Shown here: piece by piece, positions 59,228-64,000 of the stretch | Layout: every line of letters starts with the position of its first letter | Numbering within the stretch: position 1 is the stretch's first letter | Origin: Mangrovibacter plantisponsor | GTDB lineage: Bacteria; Pseudomonadota; Gammaproteobacteria; Enterobacterales; Enterobacteriaceae | Assembly (NCBI RefSeq): GCF_003182475.1 | Contig: NZ_QGTS01000001.1 | Coordinates: forward strand, 417,980 to 481,979 | Length of the DNA: 64,000 nucleotides | Reading direction: 5' to 3' | Notes under the pieces: generated by a model | What the model was told of the DNA's origin: nothing | Databases searched by the model: none | Seen by the model: only the letters and a program-made list of their open reading frames with translations | Position numbers and translations under genes: made by a program

Positions 59228-59646
59228 TAAACCAACCATTATTCGCCAGCCAGTGGCTGGTGTCAGACAGTTACTGACAATAAACCTGGCAAACAGTGCC
59301 TTCGTTCGCCGCGTGATAACTGACAAAATCCACTTTGCCATGCGGTTACACTATAAATAATTCCGGCAAAGATATGCAAAGCAAGAACCAGGGGGAACTT
59401 CCCCGGCAACAGCACAAAGAACACCACAACCAGGCCGGCTATTACTATTTATATTTACAATGAATCGTTAGTCATTCTCATAAGAAGTATAAATAACTTA
59501 AAGAAAATTTCCGAAATACTCACTTCCGTCGCCAAATACCTTCACAGTCAATTGACAAAAAAACCATGCATATCTATTTTTGTCGCCGTTGAGAAAATTA
59601 ATTTCAACAATGGATGAACATTTATCAACTAATATGGATTTATAAA
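59228..59646. promoter_or_regulatory. Divergent control region of the ketosynthase operon and yhfL
   Basis: About 420 bp, AT-rich on the right half. It should contain the promoter for the minus-strand operon and the promoter of yhfL. No operator recognised. Confidence 0.5.
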
Positions 59647-59814
59647 ATGAAAAAAGCAGCAAAAGTATTTGCTTTACTGGCCGTTATTTCTACCTTAACT
59701 GCATGCAGCGGCACTATTCAGAACAAAGAGAAAGACTGCAGCTATGATTACCTGCTGCACCCGGCGGTTTCCATCTCTAAAATTATTGGTGGTTGCGGCG
59801 ACACTGCCAAATAA
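59647..59814 (+). CDS. yhfL: Small lipoprotein YhfL
   Basis: 55 aa, the E. coli YhfL length. Signal peptide with lipobox STLTAC (LTAC), mature part SGTIQNKEKDCSYDYLLHPAVSISKIIGGCG, in which the CSYDYLLHPA and SISKIIGGCG stretches are shared with E. coli. ATG 59647; an upstream in-frame start is not conserved. Function unknown. In E. coli yhfL is elsewhere (near the yhf genes). Confidence 0.9.
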   Translation: MKKAAKVFALLAVISTLTACSGTIQNKEKDCSYDYLLHPAVSISKIIGGCGDTAK

Positions 59815-59828
59815 CCCCTTACTGGAAA

Positions 59829-59869
59829 TAATTATTCCGGCCAATATAACCATATGGCCGGAATAATTA
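59829..59869. terminator. Bidirectional terminator between yhfL and ggt
   Basis: Perfect 15 bp stem TAATTATTCCGGCCA / TGGCCGGAATAATTA with an 11 nt loop between convergent genes. Confidence 0.85.
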
Positions 59870-59919
59870 GAACAAACAGAAAAGCTTTCTTATTGTAGCT
59901 GGTTAATCAGCAAGAACAA

Positions 59920-61683
59920 TTAATAGCCCCTTGCCGAGCCTGCCGGTCGGCGTACATCATTTGCCCCATATAAATACCCTTCACGCACTTTTCCTGATAC
60001 CGCACCATCGTTCCCGGAACTGGCAGTACTGACACCCGCGGCACCGGGTAACCCAACCATAATTAACTCAGCCGCCCCCCAGGGGGTTTGTTCCACCATG
60101 TTGTATCCCATACCTGCCAGGATTTTTAGCGTATCTGCCGAGACGCCACGCTGCTCATAATAGACTTCATCTGGCAACCACTGGTGATGGATACGTGGGG
60201 CGTTCACGGCTTCCTGCGGCGCCATACCAAAATCAATAATGTTCAGAGCCGTTTCCAGGGTAATGGTAATAATACGTGAACCACCAGGCGAGCCGAGCAC
60301 CAGAAAAATTTTCCCGTCTTTAGTTACCAGGGTTGGGCTCATTGAAGAGAGTGGCCGTTTGCCCGGAGCAATACTGTTTGCTGTCCCCTGAACCAACCCG
60401 TACATGTTTTTTGCTCCCACCTTAGTGGTGAAATCATCCATTTCATCATTCATAAAAAAGCCGGTGCCCGGTGCCATCACCACCGCCCCAAAACGCCCAT
60501 TAATGGTATAGGTTGTGGAGACGGCATTGCCTGCGCTGTCCACAATAGAATAATGGGTAGTTTCCGGTTTTTCATGAGGCGCCACCCCGGGCTTTAAGGA
60601 TGACGAAGGCGTGGCTTTATCTGCCGGAATGGTTGCCCGGATTTTTGCTGCGTAATCCTTACTGAGCAGCCTGTCCAGAGGGTTTTTAACAAATGCCGGG
60701 TCGCCAAGATAGGTGTTACGATCGAGGTAAGCGTGGCGCATCGCTTCTGTCAGGGTATGAATAGCCGCTGCGGAGTTGAACCCCATAGATTTCAAATCAT
60801 ACCCTTCGAGGATATTCAGCGTTTCACACAGCGTAACGCCCCCTGAACTGGGCGGTGGTGCCGAAACGAAGCGGTAACCCCGGTATGTGCAGGTAACTGG
60901 TGCGGTTTCCGTCACCCGGTAATTGGCAAAATCGGCAGCCGAGATAACCCCTCCGCCTTTTTTTGCGGCAGCAGCCACAGCTTGCGGTATACGGCCTTTA
61001 TAAAAAGCATCCGTACCCTGTTTTGCTATTGCTTCCAAAGTCTTCGCCAGATCGCGCTGCACCAGCCTGTCCCCAGGTTGTAATGGCGAGCCATCCGGGC
61101 GCAGGAAAATACTGGCGACGTATGGGTCCTGTTTGAACCTCTCCACCGTTGTGTCGAGGACATCCGTATCAGCCCGGGTGAGAATGTACCCGTCACGAGC
61201 CAGCTTAATGGCCGGAGCCATAACCTGCTCACGCGTCAACTTACCGTACTTCTGGCGCGCCGTTTCCATGCCCAGTACAGTACCCGGTACACCGGATGCC
61301 AGCCAGCCATAAAGGCTCGCCCCTTTGACCAGGTTACCATTGGCATCCTGGTACATGTTGGCGCTGGCTGCAGCCGGAGCCATCTCACGAAAGTTAATGA
61401 AGGTATCTTTGCCGTCGGCGAGGTGGATTGTCATAAATCCACCACCGCCAATATTCCCGCAGCAAGGGTTTACTACGGCTTCGGCATAACCTACCGCTAC
61501 CGCTGCATCAATGGCATTCCCTCCCTGCTTTAAAATTGCCAACCCGACTTTGGTCGCCAGGTCCTGAGATGTTACGACCATCCCATGTTGTGCTTCTGTT
61601 GCTGGTTCCGAAGCCGCATAAATCTGGCTACTGACCAATAACGCTGCGATGGAAAGCGCCCCTTGCCATTTTCTTATTAGCAT
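59920..61683 (-). CDS. ggt: Gamma-glutamyltranspeptidase
   Basis: Periplasmic enzyme that cleaves and transfers gamma-glutamyl groups of glutathione. 587 aa precursor with signal peptide to about QIYAA. It self-processes before the nucleophile Thr in KPETTHYSIVDSAGNAV (about residue 394), giving large and small subunits; SSMSPTLV and GSPGGSRIITI complete the active site. ATG 61683 with AAGGAG SD. The E. coli enzyme is 580 aa. Confidence 0.96.
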   Translation of the reverse strand: MLIRKWQGALSIAALLVSSQIYAASEPATEAQHGMVVTSQDLATKVGLAILKQGGNAIDAAVAVGYAEAVVNPCCGNIGGGGFMTIHLADGKDTFINFREMAPAAASANMYQDANGNLVKGASLYGWLASGVPGTVLGMETARQKYGKLTREQVMAPAIKLARDGYILTRADTDVLDTTVERFKQDPYVASIFLRPDGSPLQPGDRLVQRDLAKTLEAIAKQGTDAFYKGRIPQAVAAAAKKGGGVISAADFANYRVTETAPVTCTYRGYRFVSAPPPSSGGVTLCETLNILEGYDLKSMGFNSAAAIHTLTEAMRHAYLDRNTYLGDPAFVKNPLDRLLSKDYAAKIRATIPADKATPSSSLKPGVAPHEKPETTHYSIVDSAGNAVSTTYTINGRFGAVVMAPGTGFFMNDEMDDFTTKVGAKNMYGLVQGTANSIAPGKRPLSSMSPTLVTKDGKIFLVLGSPGGSRIITITLETALNIIDFGMAPQEAVNAPRIHHQWLPDEVYYEQRGVSADTLKILAGMGYNMVEQTPWGAAELIMVGLPGAAGVSTASSGNDGAVSGKVREGYLYGANDVRRPAGSARGY

Positions 61684-61906
61684 TGTTACTCCTTGCCTGT
61701 TATGTAAAAAAAGCCTGCAACCCTGCAGGAATGGTTGTCAATTCCGTGCAAGAGGCAGGCCAGGTTAACTATAGGCAAATTCAGGCGGGGTGTTTATTTA
61801 ATTATTTACAAAACAGCAAGATATATTCTCCACAGCAAACACTTTACCCACATACTCTTTATGCCTTTACATAAAGTAAAAATACTCTGCACAGCGCAGG
61901 TGCAAA
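61684..61906. other. ggt upstream region / 3' end of the ABC operon
   Basis: About 220 bp, AT-rich, holding the ggt promoter and the end of the ABC transporter transcript. No gene seen. Confidence 0.5.
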
Positions 61907-62767
61907 CTATTTCCCCAACCGGGATAGTATTTCCGGGCGCATAAATTTATGGATGACCAGCATAAACAGCACCGAAGGCAGTAACAGAATTAATGCGGTT
62001 ATCGACGATACCTGGTAATTACCAGACATGCTGGCGGTATAAAGCATAATCGGCAATGTCGAAATATCCGGAGCACCAACAAAAAAAGTGCCGGTGAATT
62101 CATCCATTGATTCCAGGAACACAAAGATACTTGCGGCGATAATCCCGGGTGCCGCCTGGGGCAAAATAATGGTGAAGAAAGTGTATACCGGCCCGGCCCC
62201 CAGGTTACGGGCAGCTCTGGCCTGCAATGGGTCTGTGGCTGAAAACGCGGCAACGCTTATCCAGACGGAATACATTAACCCATGCACACTGTGCACCAGC
62301 ACCACCCCCAGTACCGTGCCATTCAGCCCCCACTGGTAAAACAGGCGGGCGACATTCATGTACACAGTAAGGTTTGGGAATGCCTGCGGGATAAGAAACA
62401 ACAACATGAAAACCAGGCGTAACGGCATGGTACGTTGTGCCAGAGCGTAACCTGCAGGCACAGAGACAACCAGGCAAACCAGCACACTCAGTAACGCAAC
62501 CCCCAGGCTGGTAAACAATGAACCAGACACATCACTGTAAGGACTGAATACCTGAAACCAGTATTTTAACCCCCACTGGCTGGGCAGCGCATGAGGGAAA
62601 AACCAGCTTTCCGCCACACTCCAGATGAGTAAATTAACAACCGGCCCTAACAGGACTAACACCAGAAAAATAACCAGCAGCGTTTGCCAAAACCGCCCAT
62701 TATAAATCTGCAAAATACGCCGTGGTAATTTGACCGATACCGGAACAGGTAACATTGCCGATGCCAT
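61907..62767 (-). CDS. ABC transporter permease (second subunit)
   Basis: 286 aa, six membrane helices expected. The cytosolic EAA loop reads ARAARNLGAGPVYTFFTIILPQAAPGI, typical of binding-protein-dependent importers of the iron/polyamine/phosphonate type. The start at 62767 overlaps the previous TAA (TAATG), implying coupled translation. No ATPase gene is in view; it may lie upstream, beyond the window. Confidence 0.9.
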   Translation of the reverse strand: MASAMLPVPVSVKLPRRILQIYNGRFWQTLLVIFLVLVLLGPVVNLLIWSVAESWFFPHALPSQWGLKYWFQVFSPYSDVSGSLFTSLGVALLSVLVCLVVSVPAGYALAQRTMPLRLVFMLLFLIPQAFPNLTVYMNVARLFYQWGLNGTVLGVVLVHSVHGLMYSVWISVAAFSATDPLQARAARNLGAGPVYTFFTIILPQAAPGIIAASIFVFLESMDEFTGTFFVGAPDISTLPIMLYTASMSGNYQVSSITALILLLPSVLFMLVIHKFMRPEILSRLGK

Positions 62768-63600
62768 TACTGGCCCCCTTTTTCTTTCAGGCTGTAGCGT
62801 AAATAAAACCAGGACAACACTGCACAAATTCCCCAGGAAACAATGCCCAATGCACTGGCAACCGGGTAATCACCATAAGAGTTAACACGAAAAGCCATAT
62901 CGACTGTCAGCATGCCGGGGGAGCCGGTGCCAATCATTAAAGGGACAGAAAGCACAGACAACATCATTACCGTGGATAACACCAGTGCCACACCCAGAGT
63001 GGGCATAACCTGCGGCAGAATAATAGTGAATAAAATACGTATTCTGGACGCACCCAGATTCCGTGCAGCCTGAATTTGTGCCGGGTCTACCGCCGCCATT
63101 GCCCCGGCAACTAATAACGTCACAAAAGCGAATTGCTTCCAGACAAAAGTAATAATAATGCCTTTCCACCCTAAAAATGACACGGTTTCCAGCGGGGTAA
63201 CCAGGCCAGTGGCCACCAGCGCATTATTCATTAACCCATTTTTTGCCAGGAACGTTCGCATCATTTGCGCCGTGACAATAAAGGGAATAAACAGCGGCAA
63301 CCGGTACAATAACCCCAACAACCGGACTGCTTTTTGCCAGGGAGATAACACCACTACCGCGGAAACTGTTACTGAAATCACTGCCAGCAACGCCAGAGAA
63401 ACCAGTACAATAACCACCGAAAAGACAATATCCTGCGAATAGAGCGAAAATACTTTGCGCATTGGCTCAAGGCTGAATTCCGCCTGCTTACCGGTGAATG
63501 CGGCAACCAGAGAAGCACCCATCGGCCAGATAAACAGCAGGCTTATCATTAATGCCGCAGGTGCGACTAACAGATATAAATGAATATTTTTATTTCTCAT
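62767..63600 (-). CDS. ABC transporter permease (first subunit)
   Basis: 277 aa from MRNKNIHLYLLVAPAALM, six membrane helices expected, EAA loop AARNLGASRIRILFTIILPQVMPTLG. Pairs with the downstream permease as a heterodimeric channel. An in-frame start 11 codons upstream is possible. Substrate class not determinable from sequence; relatives carry polyamines, phosphonates or Fe(III). Confidence 0.9.
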   Translation of the reverse strand: MRNKNIHLYLLVAPAALMISLLFIWPMGASLVAAFTGKQAEFSLEPMRKVFSLYSQDIVFSVVIVLVSLALLAVISVTVSAVVVLSPWQKAVRLLGLLYRLPLFIPFIVTAQMMRTFLAKNGLMNNALVATGLVTPLETVSFLGWKGIIITFVWKQFAFVTLLVAGAMAAVDPAQIQAARNLGASRIRILFTIILPQVMPTLGVALVLSTVMMLSVLSVPLMIGTGSPGMLTVDMAFRVNSYGDYPVASALGIVSWGICAVLSWFYLRYSLKEKGGQ

Positions 63601-63638
63601 CCCAGGCTGTCCGGCTACAGAATTAATGACCAAAATAC

Positions 63639-63659
63639 GCCCGGGAGAATCCCCCGGGC
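63639..63659 (-). terminator. Intercistronic hairpin between binding-protein and permease genes
   Basis: GCCCGGG / CCCGGGC, 7 bp stem with 7 nt loop, followed on the minus strand by GTATTTTGG. Such hairpins commonly reduce read-through so that the binding protein is made in excess. Confidence 0.5.
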
Positions 63660-63666
63660 TGAATAA

Positions 63667-64000
63667 TTAATTTGAGACCTGGCTTTCATAGCCTTCTTTG
63701 ATGTCATCAAAATAAGGCGCTATTGGGAAACTTTTACCGTATTCAGCCAGTGCCTGAGGTGTAATTTCAGCAAACAGTTTTTCCCAGGTGGCGCTATCCA
63801 GCTCTGGTTTTACATATTTCGCGTCAATCCCCGGGTACCAGTTAAATTGCTTCACGATTCCCTGAGCCTGAACAGCCGGGCTGGTTGCCAGGCTAATAAA
63901 ATCTCGCGCCAGTTCAGGGTGCGCAGCTTTGGCAGGCAGAACGTAATACATTGGTTGCCCGGGCATCCCTGGCGCTAACAGCGAAAGTTTAATCGACGGA
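63667..64000 (-). CDS. ABC transporter substrate-binding protein (partial, 5' end outside the window)
   Basis: The frame stays open to the window edge, giving the last ~110 residues of a periplasmic binding protein: MYYVLPAKAAHPELARDFISLATSPAVQAQGI is the usual C-terminal lobe pattern of extracellular solute-binding proteins, family 1. First visible gene of the importer operon with the two permeases. The internal ATG at 63966 is not the real start. Confidence 0.88.
   Translation of the reverse strand, partial: PSIKLSLLAPGMPGQPMYYVLPAKAAHPELARDFISLATSPAVQAQGIVKQFNWYPGIDAKYVKPELDSATWEKLFAEITPQALAEYGKSFPIAPYFDDIKEGYESQVSN

Overview
The window is an enterobacterial chromosome segment (Enterobacteriaceae). 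Left of position 27000 the gene order and protein sequences follow the Escherichia coli epd-to-pheV region closely: epd, tktA, speA (with yqgB), metK, galP, sprT, endA, rsmE, gshB, yqgE, ruvX, yggR, yggS, yggT, yggU, rdgB, hemW, yggN, yggL, trmB, mutY, yggX, mltC, speC and a tRNA-Phe gene. It is not E. coli itself. From memory of the E. coli map, loiP, speB, yggM, ansB, nupG and yqgA are missing from this interval, and a small DUF1471 gene sits between ruvX and yggR. I did not assign a genus.

Three copies of an unassigned 131-132 bp repeat lie at 7855, 19491 and 24174. All have the same orientation and each directly follows a terminator-like hairpin. Each starts TTGATGA, ends TCATCA and carries its own strong hairpin.

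From 26946 to 42504 an island of about 15.5 kb sits in the 3' end of tRNA-Phe, bounded by a perfect 47 bp direct repeat (attL in the tRNA, attR at 42458). No integrase is visible. Its contents are two unknown divergent genes; an IS3-family element broken by an IS110-family element; the remnant of a gene cut by the IS; a DUF2787 / LRAT-like / HTH / two secreted-protein cassette; a WYL regulator with a partner gene; and an AT-rich operon encoding a large GHKL-ATPase protein, a lone receiver and a receiver fused to a nucleoside-phosphorylase domain. That architecture matches Detocs, the published anti-phage two-component system whose effector cleaves ATP. A further unknown gene follows it.

Right of attR, two tightly overlapping minus-strand operons look like lipid metabolism. 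The first (43-48 kb) is ynbABCD-like, with an added PlsC-type acyltransferase and a small membrane protein: acyltransferase, CDP-diglyceride synthase, CDP-alcohol phosphatidyltransferase, hydrolase-methyltransferase and PAP2-dual-specificity phosphatase. Together these could build and remodel an accessory phospholipid. The second (51-59 kb) has eight genes, nearly all with stop/start overlaps: ketoacyl synthase III, SDR, metallo-beta-lactamase-fold hydrolase, PaaK/CapK-like adenylating enzyme, second SDR, GT2 glycosyltransferase, a small alpha/beta-hydrolase-like protein and a GT1 glycosyltransferase. I infer that it makes a glycosylated fatty-acid-derived product; I do not recognise a described pathway. 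A membrane diguanylate cyclase and an OprD-family porin lie between the two operons.

The right end holds yhfL, ggt (gamma-glutamyltranspeptidase) and part of an ABC importer (two permeases and a truncated binding protein).
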